Below, piece by piece: positions 34,994 to 44,152 of a stretch of DNA of 64,000 nt (position 1 is the stretch's first letter; every line of letters begins with the position of its first letter). Under the pieces are notes generated by a model. That model ran no database searches and was not told the origin of the DNA. It was given only the letters and a program-made list of their open reading frames with translations. The position numbers and the translations under genes were made by a program. The DNA comes from SAR86 cluster bacterium AG-422-E19 (GTDB lineage Bacteria > Pseudomonadota > Gammaproteobacteria > Magnimaribacterales > AG-339-G14): positions 1-64,000 of the forward strand of contig QCMR01000001.1 in assembly GCA_003213595.1 (NCBI GenBank), read 5' to 3'.

Positions 34994-37428
34994 CAATTTT
35001 TTCATTAGCAACAAAGATTTTTCTTAGAGAATTCAGATCAGGACAACTTCTCCTGATGTTTCTCTCTTTGTCCTTGGCAGTAGGTATTGTCGCTTCCATT
35101 ACCTTCTTTACTGATCGTTTGGATGGCTCTTTAATGATGGAATCAAAGCAATTTTTAGGAGGTGATTTAAAATATGAGTCCGATACACCTCTTGATGAGT
35201 CTTCATTCCCCATTGGAGATTACTCTTATGCAAGTATTTATGAATTTGGCTCAGTGCTGGGCTCGTCCAAGAAATTTCAACTTGCTTCAATAAAATCGGT
35301 CTCCCCACCTTATCCTTTGATTGGCGAGTTTGAAATTCTAAAAAAATATGATCAAAGAATCTTGGAAACAAATCCGCCAAAACCAGGAAACGTTTGGCTA
35401 GATACTCGTTTGGCCAACCTCTTAGAAGTTACGATTGATGACACGATTAATATCGGTGAAAAAGATTTTTCCATAAGCGGAATCATTCTTGCCGAATCAG
35501 ACAGGGGCGCTGGATCTTTTGCCTTTGCTCCAAAAGCCATTATGAACTCGTCTGATCTTGAGAAAGCAAACGTAATTCAACCAGGCTCAAGGGTAAGATA
35601 TTCATATGTCTTTGGTGGATCACAAGAGACTATAAAATTATTAGAAAATTTCTTTCAATCTAAAAAAAAACCAGGAGATGAGATTACTACTCCAGGAAAC
35701 GAAACAAGCCCACTCGGCAGGGCAATCAAAAGAGCCTCAAATTTTTTTCTATTGGGTGCTTTACTAGCAATCATTTTATCCTCGCTAGCCATAGCTATAT
35801 GCTCCTTGCAGTTCACTAGAAGACACGTGGACTATGTAGCTATTTTTAAAGCTTTAGGATTATCTCCTATTGAAATAAGAAACGCATACTTACTTATCTT
35901 CAGTTTGATTGCTCTATTTTCTTTTTTAACAGGCATTTTCTTAGGCTGGGTGGTTCAGCTATCGTTTACGAATCTTTTGAAAGATTATTTCCCTACAAAT
36001 TTGCCTTTGCCTGGGCTAGATCCTTATCTTATTTCATTGTTAACAGCTTTCTTATGTTTGATGGGCTTTGCTTATCCGATATTAAGAAATCTCTTTAATC
36101 TCTCGCCTAATGTCATTTTGAGAAAATCTGAGAAAAATATTAATGCTTTTAATTCTTCATTTTATATCGTTGGAGGTTTATCAGCCTTTTACGTGCTTTT
36201 GATCTTTTTTATTAAGGATTTTTATTTAACGAATATCATATTCTTTTCAATTCTTATGTTTAGTGGAATTATTTTTGCCTTCATTTATGGCATCTTTCAT
36301 TTTATAAAGCCTTTGGGACTTAATCCTCTTAAGCCAATGAAAATGCTTGCTTTTGAGCTCAGCAGGAGAAAACTTTTTAATTCCATGCAAATCGTAGCAA
36401 TAACTGTTGCTGTTGCTCTCAGTTTAGTAGCCTACTCTGCCTCAACAAATTTGGTTGGGTCATGGAAAAGTTCTCTCCCAGATAATGCTCCTAACAATCT
36501 TTTATTCAATATATATGAGGGAGAAAAAGAAGATCTTGTTGAGTTTTTAAAGTCAAATGAGATATCAATTCAGCCATTATTTCCGGTAACGAGTGCAAGA
36601 TTTCAAAGATTGGATTCAAAAAAAGAAATTGATCGTACTTTCAACTTCACTTGGATGGATAAACTGCCAGAAGGCAATGAAGTCATTGCTGGAGAATGGT
36701 TTAAAAATGAAAATAATGGTGTTTCAATTTCATCAGAAATATCAGAAAGATATGAACTACAGGTTAACGATCGGATTGTTATAGATGTTGCGGGTAAAAA
36801 AATTAATAGTTACATTCAAAGTATTAGAGAAGTAAATTGGGAAAATTTTAGCCCTAATTTTTTTGCCATTGGCTTTCCAGATGACTTTAAAGAAATCTCT
36901 TCAACATTTATAACATCCTTTCATATTCCTCAGGAAAAGAAACCTTTATCATCGGAATTAATGAAGACCTTTCCAACGATATCGTACATCTCATTGGATG
37001 CAATAATTTCGGAAGTTCAATCCATCATCTTAAAAGTTTCACAGGCGTTAAAATTAATTTTGGGTTTAACTCTAATTGCAGGATTGTTTTTAATGTTGGC
37101 AACTATCCAAGAAAGTTTTAAGCAAAGGGAAAAACAAAACGCAATTCTTAAAACTTTAGGTCTAAATAGAAAAGTCATGCAAAAAAACACTTTTATGGAA
37201 TACCTATCGATTGGATTATTTTCGGGACTGTTAGGTAGTATGCTTGCTGTGATAACAACATTTTTTATTGAAGAAATAGTTTTTGAAATAAACTCCCAAA
37301 TATACTGGGAAGTAACATTCATCGGAGCATTTGGTTCAATTTTAGTAGTTGGAATAATTGCTGCCCTATTTACGTTCTACCTTTCTTCTAAGACTCCAAA
37401 AGACGTTCTAAGAGGTGCAGATGGCTAA
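34990..37428 (+). CDS. ybbP: ABC transporter permease, YbbP/FtsX family
   Basis: An 812-residue permease with two FtsX repeats. One N-terminal membrane helix (LLLMFLSLSLAVGIVASITFF) precedes a large extracytoplasmic domain, then four-helix groups near residues 255-400 and a second set, with the last FtsX core LKLILGLTLIAGLFLMLATIQESFKQREKQNAILKTLGL (in part) near 690-730. This is the YbbP size and layout. It is translationally coupled to ybbA and overlaps the peptidase E start. Confidence 0.9.
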   Translation: MTIFSLATKIFLREFRSGQLLLMFLSLSLAVGIVASITFFTDRLDGSLMMESKQFLGGDLKYESDTPLDESSFPIGDYSYASIYEFGSVLGSSKKFQLASIKSVSPPYPLIGEFEILKKYDQRILETNPPKPGNVWLDTRLANLLEVTIDDTINIGEKDFSISGIILAESDRGAGSFAFAPKAIMNSSDLEKANVIQPGSRVRYSYVFGGSQETIKLLENFFQSKKKPGDEITTPGNETSPLGRAIKRASNFFLLGALLAIILSSLAIAICSLQFTRRHVDYVAIFKALGLSPIEIRNAYLLIFSLIALFSFLTGIFLGWVVQLSFTNLLKDYFPTNLPLPGLDPYLISLLTAFLCLMGFAYPILRNLFNLSPNVILRKSEKNINAFNSSFYIVGGLSAFYVLLIFFIKDFYLTNIIFFSILMFSGIIFAFIYGIFHFIKPLGLNPLKPMKMLAFELSRRKLFNSMQIVAITVAVALSLVAYSASTNLVGSWKSSLPDNAPNNLLFNIYEGEKEDLVEFLKSNEISIQPLFPVTSARFQRLDSKKEIDRTFNFTWMDKLPEGNEVIAGEWFKNENNGVSISSEISERYELQVNDRIVIDVAGKKINSYIQSIREVNWENFSPNFFAIGFPDDFKEISSTFITSFHIPQEKKPLSSELMKTFPTISYISLDAIISEVQSIILKVSQALKLILGLTLIAGLFLMLATIQESFKQREKQNAILKTLGLNRKVMQKNTFMEYLSIGLFSGLLGSMLAVITTFFIEEIVFEINSQIYWEVTFIGAFGSILVVGIIAALFTFYLSSKTPKDVLRGADG

Positions 37429-38122
37429 ATCAAGAAACATAATTGCGATAGGTGGAGGAGGTTTTGGGGCAAATCCAGGACAAGGAATTATTGAAGAGTA
37501 CATTTTAAAGCAAACCAAAAAAAAGAACCCCAAAATTTGCTTTATTCCCACAGCAACAGGAGATAACGAGGCTTACAAAGTAAATTTTTATTCTACCTTC
37601 ACAAACTTAAATTGCTGCCCTTCTCATCTAGACTTTTTTAAAAGAACTCCGGACTTAAATGATTTAATTCTTAATCAGGATGTAATCTTTGTTGGAGGAG
37701 GAAATACCAAAAGTATGTTGGCTGTTTGGAAGGAATGGGGGTTAGATAAAATTCTAAAAAAAGCCTATAAAGATGGAATTGTAATGAGCGGAGTTAGTGC
37801 GGGAGCAATTTGCTGGTTTCAAAATGGAATTACAGACTCCTGGGCTTCGAGCCTAAAAATAATGCCCTGTTTAAACTTTATAAAGGGTAGTTGCTGTCCT
37901 CATTATGATGAAGAACCAGAACGCAGGCCAGCTGTAAAAAAACTATTACTAACCAATAAAATAAAGGATGTTTTTGCAGTGGACGGAGGCGCAGCTCTGC
38001 ATATCAAAGATGAAAAAATTTTCAAATCTGTAGTTTTTAGAAACAAAAAAAGTAGCTACTTTGTCTCGTATGATGGTAAGAAAATAAATGAAAAAAGTTT
38101 CAAAGAAATTAAACTTATTTAG
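37421..38122 (+). CDS. Peptidase S51 family protein (peptidase E-like)
   Basis: A class I glutamine amidotransferase-like peptidase. The nucleophile elbow MSGVSAGAICWF near residue 121 and IIAIGGGGFG at the N-terminus match S51 peptidases; FVGGGNTKSMLAVWKEWGL fits too. Length about 234 is standard. Peptidase E cleaves Asp-Xaa dipeptides. ATG 37421 is preferred over GTG 37415; both lie in the end of ybbP, so the gene is the last of that operon. The VDGGAALHIKD stretch likely holds the His of the triad. Confidence 0.85.
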   Translation: MAKSRNIIAIGGGGFGANPGQGIIEEYILKQTKKKNPKICFIPTATGDNEAYKVNFYSTFTNLNCCPSHLDFFKRTPDLNDLILNQDVIFVGGGNTKSMLAVWKEWGLDKILKKAYKDGIVMSGVSAGAICWFQNGITDSWASSLKIMPCLNFIKGSCCPHYDEEPERRPAVKKLLLTNKIKDVFAVDGGAALHIKDEKIFKSVVFRNKKSSYFVSYDGKKINEKSFKEIKLI

Positions 38123-38161
38123 TAAGATTCACTTAATAATAAAATACAAATTGGAGAAAAA

Positions 38162-38572
38162 ATGCTTAAAAATTTAACGCTTCTAACAACTCTTTTTCTT
38201 TCTTTTTTTGCTTTTTCAATGGGTCATCTTGATCATGAAAAAGGTCTTCATCCAGTCGCTAAGTCAGGTCAAGTGATTGTCACTTACCAAGGTGATTGTT
38301 CTAAAGGAAATACAAAGAAAGCTATGCAGCTAATAGATAAAATCATTGCCTATGAAAAGAAAAACAGTCCTATAAAATATTCTTCTGCGCCTGGAACTTG
38401 GTCTGATAATTCCATTGGAGCAGTTGATTTGCATGACTCTGAAGATGCTATGAATAAAGCTTTTGATTGGCAATCTGGTGATAAAAAATGGTCAAATATG
38501 TTTGATGGAATTGCAAAAGCTTGCGGGATAACAACTGACGATTTCGTTATCAAAATAATGAAAGCTAAATAG
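38162..38572 (+). CDS. Secreted protein of unknown function
   Basis: I do not recognise a family. It is 136 residues with a clear signal peptide (MLKNLTLLTTLFLSFFAFS). The mature part has two cysteines (GDCSKGN and AKACGIT) that could pair, an HLDHEKGLH histidine-rich start, and a regular helix/strand pattern. DSEDAMNKAFDWQ is reminiscent of dimeric alpha-beta barrel proteins such as its DUF1330 neighbour, but this is weak. It begins 39 bases after peptidase E and 13 bases before the next gene, so a small operon is likely. Confidence 0.7.
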   Translation: MLKNLTLLTTLFLSFFAFSMGHLDHEKGLHPVAKSGQVIVTYQGDCSKGNTKKAMQLIDKIIAYEKKNSPIKYSSAPGTWSDNSIGAVDLHDSEDAMNKAFDWQSGDKKWSNMFDGIAKACGITTDDFVIKIMKAK

Positions 38573-38585
38573 AGCTATTTTTATT

Positions 38586-38888
38586 ATGAAAAAAAGTAAC
38601 GATAAAAAGGGATATTGGGTTGCTAAAGCAAATGTGAATTCTCCAGAAAAACAACAAAATTATGGAAAATTAGCAGAAGCAGTGCTTGAAAAGTTTAAAG
38701 GCAAATTCCTCATAAGGGGCGGTCGTCAAGTTACTAAGGAAGGTGAAGAATACATGAGAAATGTTGTAGTTGAATTCCCTTCTTATAAAGACGCTGTAGA
38801 TGCTTACGAGAGCAAAGAATACCAAGATGCATTAAAAGTTTTAAATGGTGGCGCTGAAAGGCTTTATGCTGTGGTTGAAGGCTACTGA
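38586..38888 (+). CDS. DUF1330 domain protein (dimeric alpha-beta barrel)
   Basis: A 100-residue cytosolic protein. KGYWVAKANVNSPEKQQNYGKL at the start, FLIRGGRQV in the middle and NVVVEFPSYKDAVDAYESKEYQ near the end match DUF1330, a ferredoxin-like dimeric barrel family of unknown function. No metal or catalytic motif stands out. It sits in tandem with the preceding secreted protein and upstream of a tiny membrane ORF. Confidence 0.85.
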   Translation: MKKSNDKKGYWVAKANVNSPEKQQNYGKLAEAVLEKFKGKFLIRGGRQVTKEGEEYMRNVVVEFPSYKDAVDAYESKEYQDALKVLNGGAERLYAVVEGY

Positions 38889-38907
38889 ATAAAATCAAAA
38901 ACCGGAA

Positions 38908-39066
38908 ATGTTCTACTTTCTTCTTCTTGCATGGCTAATGGCATCCTATATGGCTTTGTTTTCTTCAAGAATGAAAGATAGTCCTTTGAAGCCTTATGGA
39001 TGGTCAATATGGTTTGTTGTTACAGTGATAGTTTTAGGAAGTTTAATAAGTGAGTGGGTAAGGTAA
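38908..39066 (+). CDS. Small two-helix membrane protein (not in ORF track)
   Basis: An ATG at 38908 opens a 52-codon frame: MFYFLLLAWLMASYMALFSS, then a basic/proline turn RMKDSPLKPYGW and a second hydrophobic segment FVVTVIVLGSLI, ending SEWVR. It occupies the 180-base gap before the thioesterase almost fully and ends 4 bases before that start. Weak CCGGA precedes the ATG. The two clean membrane segments argue for a real gene, but I know no family for it. Confidence 0.55.
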   Translation: MFYFLLLAWLMASYMALFSSRMKDSPLKPYGWSIWFVVTVIVLGSLISEWVR

Positions 39067-39070
39067 AAAA

Positions 39071-39487
39071 ATGCAGAATGACGAAAAATTAAAAAAATTT
39101 ACAAAAGAATTCTTCGGTAAATCCATGGAATTTCTAAGTCTTGAATATATTGAATCTACTGACGATGAAATGATTTTTTCTTGTAAATTTAAAGATGAAT
39201 GCTCTAATCCCATGGGATCTGTCCAAGGAGGCATGATAACCGCTGCATTAGACGATGCTACATCTGCTGCAATGATTTCAGGTTATGACGAAAAGAAAGC
39301 CCCCATGACTACGGATTTACATGTCCTGTTTCATAGGCCTCTGGCGGTAGGTCCTGCAAAAATGAAAGTCAAAATTATAAAATTAGGAAGAAGCAGCGCT
39401 ACTTCTGAAGGTAGAATTTATAACCAAGAAGATAAATTGGTCGCAACCCTTCTTCACACTGCTCAACCAGTAGACAGGCCAAATTAA
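39071..39487 (+). CDS. PaaI family hotdog thioesterase
   Basis: Cytosolic acyl-CoA thioesterase of the PaaI/4HBT type. NPMGSVQGGMITAALDDATSAA is the central helix motif, in which the Gly-Gly-Met turn and the Asp act in catalysis; TTDLHVLFHRPL and the final strand complete the hotdog. Length 138 is normal. Substrate is unknown. It overlaps the MaoC-like gene tail-to-tail by 4 bases. Confidence 0.88.
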   Translation: MQNDEKLKKFTKEFFGKSMEFLSLEYIESTDDEMIFSCKFKDECSNPMGSVQGGMITAALDDATSAAMISGYDEKKAPMTTDLHVLFHRPLAVGPAKMKVKIIKLGRSSATSEGRIYNQEDKLVATLLHTAQPVDRPN

Positions 39488-40293
39488 TTATTTTTCAGCT
39501 TGAATATTGCGAGTAGATTTATACTCATACAGCAGTGTAATGATTTATCTTCAAAAAGATTCACATTCACATCGATAAATTCATGACCTTTTTTCTCATA
39601 AAAATCTTGAACTGACATTTCTGCTATTAAAGTAGTATCAATTGGAACGGGTCTGTAATTTTGGGATTTTGTTTGCAAATGAACCCAAGGATTCATGAAA
39701 GCATTGCCTGCTAAAATCCAGTTAGAACATCCGAGTAAAAAACACAAGTTTGCATATCCAACCTCTTTTGGTTGTAAAAGCTTAGGCAATTTCTTTTCAT
39801 CAGTGAGGTATATTAGTGGTTTATCGCCTCCCCAATGAAATTTGAAAGCTTTACAACCTTCTTTTTTCAGCTTCTCCCAAACTTCAAAAGAAGCCAATGG
39901 AGCTTCAAAATTATCTTGAACAAAAGGATCGCCTAGATAGTCAGGTTCAGTAATAGAGCTGTTTGAAATCTTAGATTCTGCATTAGCTATGATCTTTCCA
40001 TCTCGATTTTTTAAAAAAGTGTTTATTTGACCTTCCTTAAAATCTTCTGACAAAACCTCAAAAGTTTCACCATCGTAAAGCGGGGAAGTTATTTTACAAT
40101 TGGCATATCCCCTCTCTAACCATGGCTTTCCAATGGATTCTATAACTGGATGGAGTAAATATGCTGAAACAGTAACACCCGGGACTAATCCACCTTTGAA
40201 GCCATACTCTTTTGCTAGTTCATCACTATGAATTTGATTTTCTGAGTCTGGTGCGGTGTTTAAAGCAGTTGCTTGCCAGGAATTCATAACCAA
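39484..40293 (-). CDS. MaoC-like hotdog-fold protein
   Basis: A 269-residue protein with a MaoC/R-hydratase-like N-terminal half: FKGGLVPGVTVSAYLLHPV is close to the substrate helix of enoyl-CoA hydratase 2 domains, and CKITSPLYDGETFEVLSE forms the following strands. The second half (WGGDKPLIYLT, FMNPWVHLQTKSQNYRPV) resembles another hotdog. The catalytic Asp/His pair of (R)-hydratases is not obvious, so it may be a thioesterase or binding protein. It is 2 bases from the membrane-protein gene upstream. Confidence 0.65.
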   Translation of the reverse strand: MVMNSWQATALNTAPDSENQIHSDELAKEYGFKGGLVPGVTVSAYLLHPVIESIGKPWLERGYANCKITSPLYDGETFEVLSEDFKEGQINTFLKNRDGKIIANAESKISNSSITEPDYLGDPFVQDNFEAPLASFEVWEKLKKEGCKAFKFHWGGDKPLIYLTDEKKLPKLLQPKEVGYANLCFLLGCSNWILAGNAFMNPWVHLQTKSQNYRPVPIDTTLIAEMSVQDFYEKKGHEFIDVNVNLFEDKSLHCCMSINLLAIFKLKNN

Positions 40294-40295
40294 AT

Positions 40296-41132
40296 CTAAT
40301 CTAGCGTTTTCTTTTGTTTAAAATAAAGCACAAGTCCTAGTGCAATAGGCCAGCTTCCCAATATAAATTCACCAACGAATATCTGATTAAAGCCTGTGCC
40401 ATGTGCGTAAATTGCAATCAGATTAAATATGCCTGCCCCAATGTATATTAATCCAGCTGAGAAAAACCAAACAGGATTTAAAGTAATAACTCCAAAAATA
40501 GAAAATAAGAATGTAGCTACAAAAAAAGAAGTAAAGTCTCTCAAAAGAGCATTTTGTGCTTCGGAAGTTAATTCGCTAAAAACGAACCCAAAATCTGAGG
40601 CAGCAATTATTGGGGTGAATACCCAATTAAGTACCAAGCCTAAAAGGAAGTAAGCATAAAATATTCCTAAAAACCTAATGATGAAAGTGTAGTTCTTTTC
40701 CTCTGAAATCAATTTGAAATAAAAGTAACCGCCTAGAAAACCTGCACCCCAATGTAAAACTTTTCCTATCAAGGTTCTGTTGCCCCCTAACAATTGAGTT
40801 TGAAATAATAATTCCACCATTAAGATAAGAGCCATTCCAATTGCTACAGAACCAGCTACAGCATAAAGGTATTTACCTCCCAAACTGCTGTATTTTGAAA
40901 TCAATCCAGCGATAGTGAAAGCAACAGTAAAACCAATGATTATTACTCCAAACAAGGCAATTCCTAATCTTTGAAAATCAAATAAGATAACTTCCAAAGA
41001 CGAAATTAATCCTACAGGCATATCAACAGAGGCAAGCCAAATTAAATTAGACAATGAAGAAATTGGTGTCATCAACATTACAGTAAATAAGGCTGCAGAA
41101 AGAACTGCGAATGGATATTTTGCTATTCTCAT
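40296..41132 (-). CDS. Polytopic membrane protein of unknown function
   Basis: I do not recognise the family. The 278 residues form about eight hydrophobic segments (for example FGVIIIGFTVAFTIAGLI, VAIGMALILMVELLF, FLGIFYAYFLLGLVL, IFGVITLNPVWFFSAGLIYIG) with short polar loops and a C-terminal KQKK tail, so it is an inner membrane protein. No transporter signature is seen. It lies between the sugar dehydrogenase and MaoC-like genes with 2-base gaps. Confidence 0.7.
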   Translation of the reverse strand: MRIAKYPFAVLSAALFTVMLMTPISSLSNLIWLASVDMPVGLISSLEVILFDFQRLGIALFGVIIIGFTVAFTIAGLISKYSSLGGKYLYAVAGSVAIGMALILMVELLFQTQLLGGNRTLIGKVLHWGAGFLGGYFYFKLISEEKNYTFIIRFLGIFYAYFLLGLVLNWVFTPIIAASDFGFVFSELTSEAQNALLRDFTSFFVATFLFSIFGVITLNPVWFFSAGLIYIGAGIFNLIAIYAHGTGFNQIFVGEFILGSWPIALGLVLYFKQKKTLD

Positions 41133-41134
41133 AA

Positions 41135-42217
41135 TTATTCCGATAAAACTTTTATTAACTTTCCTCTTGGCCCATCTGTTAAGAGATAAATAAAGCCGTT
41201 TGGTGAAGCTTGAATATTTCTAAGTCTAGAATTCAACTCTGAAAAAAGACTTTCTTGATTATCTTTTCCGGTCTGAGAAAAAGTAACTTTTTTTACATCT
41301 TTGGAAACCAACGCCGTCACTAAAAAACTGTTTTTCAATTCTGGATATTTATCACCCTCATAAAAAATCATATCAGAAGGAGCAATTGATGGTGTCCAGT
41401 GAAATAAGGGCTGTTCCATACCTTCTTTTTCAGTAAAAGGACTTATAACTGCTCCAGAATAATCTATTCCGTAAGTAATTGCCGGCCAGCCGTAGTTAAG
41501 AGACGGTTCAATAAGATTCATTTCGTCACCTCCCCTTGGTCCATGTTCATGCTCATATATTTCGCCAGTTTTTGTAACAATCAGCCCTTGTTGGTTTCTG
41601 TGCCCATATGAATAAATGTCTGGTAGAGCATTCTCCACGTTTACAAATGGATTATCAGAAGGAATTGTTCCATCTTTGTTTATTCTAATTATTTTTCCAA
41701 AATGATTATCCAAAGTTTGAGCCTTTTCACGATGGTCAAAGCCATCCCCACTAGCAAGTAAAATCGTTCCATCATTTAAAAATGCAATTTTGGCGCCTAG
41801 GTGAACGGGAATTCTTCTCGGTGCTTTCGCTTCAAAAATTACTTTTTTATTTTCAAGAGAATCTTTATTCAATACAGCCGACATTAAATACAGCGTAGAT
41901 TTTCCATCTGAATTTCGGGCTGAATAACTGAGGTAAATTATATTGTTCGAGGCAAAGTCTGGGTCAAGTACAACTTCGGAGAGACCTCCTTGACTGCTGT
42001 ATTGAACCTTTGGGGTGTTTTTAATCTGTGTGATTGAACCATCTATCAAATTAGCAATTTTTAATTTGCCTGGCATTTCGGTATAAATGATCTCGTCTTC
42101 GCTTAAAAACTCTAAGCTCCAAGCATCATCTAAGCCACTCAGAACTGTTTCAAACTGATAATCTGAAAAAAGACTTGTTGAAAAACATAAAACGAATAAA
42201 AGATATTTTGCTCTCAT
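41135..42217 (-). CDS. Soluble aldose sugar dehydrogenase (GSDH family, PQQ-dependent type)
   Basis: A secreted six-bladed propeller of 360 residues with a signal peptide (MRAKYLLFVLCFSTSLFS). The start of the fold is GLDDAWSLEFLSEDEIIYTE; YSYGHRNQQGLIV and EHEHGPRGGDEMNLI are the PQQ/calcium-site motifs of the YliI/GdhB group. It oxidises aldoses in the periplasm if PQQ is available; the PQQ genes are not in this window. It is first of a three-gene leftward set. Confidence 0.88.
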   Translation of the reverse strand: MRAKYLLFVLCFSTSLFSDYQFETVLSGLDDAWSLEFLSEDEIIYTEMPGKLKIANLIDGSITQIKNTPKVQYSSQGGLSEVVLDPDFASNNIIYLSYSARNSDGKSTLYLMSAVLNKDSLENKKVIFEAKAPRRIPVHLGAKIAFLNDGTILLASGDGFDHREKAQTLDNHFGKIIRINKDGTIPSDNPFVNVENALPDIYSYGHRNQQGLIVTKTGEIYEHEHGPRGGDEMNLIEPSLNYGWPAITYGIDYSGAVISPFTEKEGMEQPLFHWTPSIAPSDMIFYEGDKYPELKNSFLVTALVSKDVKKVTFSQTGKDNQESLFSELNSRLRNIQASPNGFIYLLTDGPRGKLIKVLSE

Positions 42218-42309
42218 AACTCCCCTTGATTGAAAGATTAATTATAAAAGATAAACCCTTAGGTAATAAAATAAATAACAGTTTAAGATTATTGGTTTAT
42301 CATAAATTT

Positions 42310-43521
42310 ATGAATTTTGAACATACTCCAAAGGTAAAAGAATTGATAAGTGAGGTCTCTAACTTCATGAATGAAAATATATATCCTGCCGAAGAGATAT
42401 ATGCGAATGAAATGAAAGCTTTTCGAGACAGCGGTAATCCTTGGCAAGTTCCTAATGTTATAGAAGAGTTAAAGCTAAAAGCAAAAAAACAAGGTTTATG
42501 GAATTTTTTCTTACCTGAAAGCGAAAATGGTTTTGGCTTAACCAATTTGGAATATGCTCCTTTAGCAGAGATCATGGGCAAAGTGAGCTTTGCATCAGAA
42601 ATCTTTAATTGTTCTGCGCCAGATACTGGGAATATGGAGGTTTTAGATAAGTTTGGGTCTGACTTTCAAAAAGAAAAATGGTTAAAACCTCTTTTAGATG
42701 GCGAAATCAGATCGGCCTTTGCCATGACGGAACCAAAAGTAGCTTCGTCCGATGCTACCAATATAGAAAGTAAGATCGAAGAGGATGGGGACGAATATGT
42801 AATCAATGGAGAAAAATGGTGGACTTCTGGATTTGGCAGGCCTGATTGCAAAGTCATGATTTTTATGGGGGTCACCAATCCAGATAATCCTAAACACCAA
42901 AGACAGTCTCAAATACTTATTCCTACTGATGTTGAAGGAATTGAAAACCTAAGAATGCTTACCGTTTATGGAGCTGATCATGCGCCCAATGGACATTCTC
43001 ATCTAAGATTTAATGATGTGAGAGTCCCTAAAGAAAACTTAATTTTAGGTGAAGGTAGAGGTTTTGAAATAGCCCAGGGAAGACTTGGGCCTGGGAGAAT
43101 TCATCACTGCATGAGAATCATAGGAGTTGCAGAAAGAGCATTAGATTTGCTCTGCAAACGCTCTCTAAGCAGAAAAGCCTTTGGTAAACCTTTGGCAGAG
43201 CTGGGTGGTAATTATGACGTGATAGCCGACTGCAGAATTGAGATAGAAATGTGTAGATTGATGACTCTTAAAGCAGCTCATATGATGGATACAGCTGGGA
43301 ACAAAATTGCAAAAAGTGAAATTGCTCAGATTAAAGTTGCCATTCCTTTAATGGCAACCAGAGTTATTGATAAAGCTATCCAAATTCATGGTGGCGCAGG
43401 TGTCTCTCAAGATACTCCCTTAGCAAGCCTATACGCTTCTGTAAGATATCTAAGAATTGGCGATGGTCCAGATGAAGTCCACAGAAGAACTGTGGCTCGC
43501 TATGAGCTTGGAAAACATTAA
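42310..43521 (+). CDS. Acyl-CoA dehydrogenase family protein
   Basis: FAD enzyme oxidising acyl-CoA thioesters. [51 protein letters not shown] and [15 protein letters not shown] are typical of the ACAD10/11-like group. The ORF track starts 28 codons upstream at 42226, but ATG 42310 gives [13 protein letters not shown], the normal N-terminus, and a 404-residue protein. Between 42218 and 42309, shared with the divergent sugar dehydrogenase, I see AT-rich sequence but no clear regulatory box. Confidence 0.9.
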   Translation: MNFEHTPKVKELISEVSNFMNENIYPAEEIYANEMKAFRDSGNPWQVPNVIEELKLKAKKQGLWNFFLPESENGFGLTNLEYAPLAEIMGKVSFASEIFNCSAPDTGNMEVLDKFGSDFQKEKWLKPLLDGEIRSAFAMTEPKVASSDATNIESKIEEDGDEYVINGEKWWTSGFGRPDCKVMIFMGVTNPDNPKHQRQSQILIPTDVEGIENLRMLTVYGADHAPNGHSHLRFNDVRVPKENLILGEGRGFEIAQGRLGPGRIHHCMRIIGVAERALDLLCKRSLSRKAFGKPLAELGGNYDVIADCRIEIEMCRLMTLKAAHMMDTAGNKIAKSEIAQIKVAIPLMATRVIDKAIQIHGGAGVSQDTPLASLYASVRYLRIGDGPDEVHRRTVARYELGKH

Positions 43522-43544
43522 AGTTCTTTAATATAATTATTTTC

Positions 43545-44075
43545 ATGCTTTATTACCAAGAAGAATCTTGTGAACTGACTTTGAAAGAAGGTATTGAAGA
43601 ATATCGTGAATATTTGATAGCAAATAATCGCCATGTCTTGGGTGAAAATTGCTCAGAAGACGAAAAATTCAATATCTTATGTCACGATGCAACTCATGTG
43701 ATTTTTGGTTTGGATACTTCTTTGGAGGAAGAAGCGATGCTTGATTGCTGGATATTTTTTGGTGGAGATTACTTTAAAGTTACGATGGAATATTTAAAAG
43801 GCTCCTTAGATATAAAAGAAACAAATGAAAAAGTTTTTGCGCTTGTTAATGAAGTAGGATATTTAAAATACACATATCTGTACTTAAGAGTGATGTTCCA
43901 AAAATGGCCAAAGATTTTTTTCAGAACGAGAAAGATGAAAAAATGGTCTTATTTTTTTCCTGCAGATTTTCTTGAAAAGAAAATCTCAGACCTCAGAAAA
44001 GAATTCAATATAAAAATACTTTCTCCTGAAGAAAGAAAAATAACGAAGATCTCTTGGCAAAGAGCTATTTCTTAA
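43545..44075 (+). CDS. COQ4-like protein
   Basis: A 176-residue helical protein. CHDATHVIFGLDTSLEEEAML fits the COQ4 motif HDxxH-x11-E exactly, and its spacing resembles the human sequence HDMLHTLLGMPTNILGE. The basic, aromatic C-terminal region (WPKIFFRTRKMKKWSYFFP) also fits. COQ4 acts in ubiquinone head-group modification, but it is not part of the standard E. coli pathway. Assignment rests on the motif, not on alignment. It lies 23 bases after the acyl-CoA dehydrogenase. Confidence 0.65.
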   Translation: MLYYQEESCELTLKEGIEEYREYLIANNRHVLGENCSEDEKFNILCHDATHVIFGLDTSLEEEAMLDCWIFFGGDYFKVTMEYLKGSLDIKETNEKVFALVNEVGYLKYTYLYLRVMFQKWPKIFFRTRKMKKWSYFFPADFLEKKISDLRKEFNIKILSPEERKITKISWQRAIS

Positions 44076-44152
44076 TAAATTCACTTTCTTAAAAATATTC
44101 AAGCTTGACAAGTATGCTAATTTGTTAGGTGAAGATTAAATTGAGGTGAAAA

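Noticed and set aside
42226-42309. 28-codon N-terminal extension of the acyl-CoA dehydrogenase
   Set aside because: Not homologous in character and lies in the divergent promoter; ATG 42310 gives the family N-terminus.
44076-44152. Possible Zur operator before the COG0523 gene
   Set aside because: No convincing palindrome was found; only AT-rich sequence with TTGACA-like bases.
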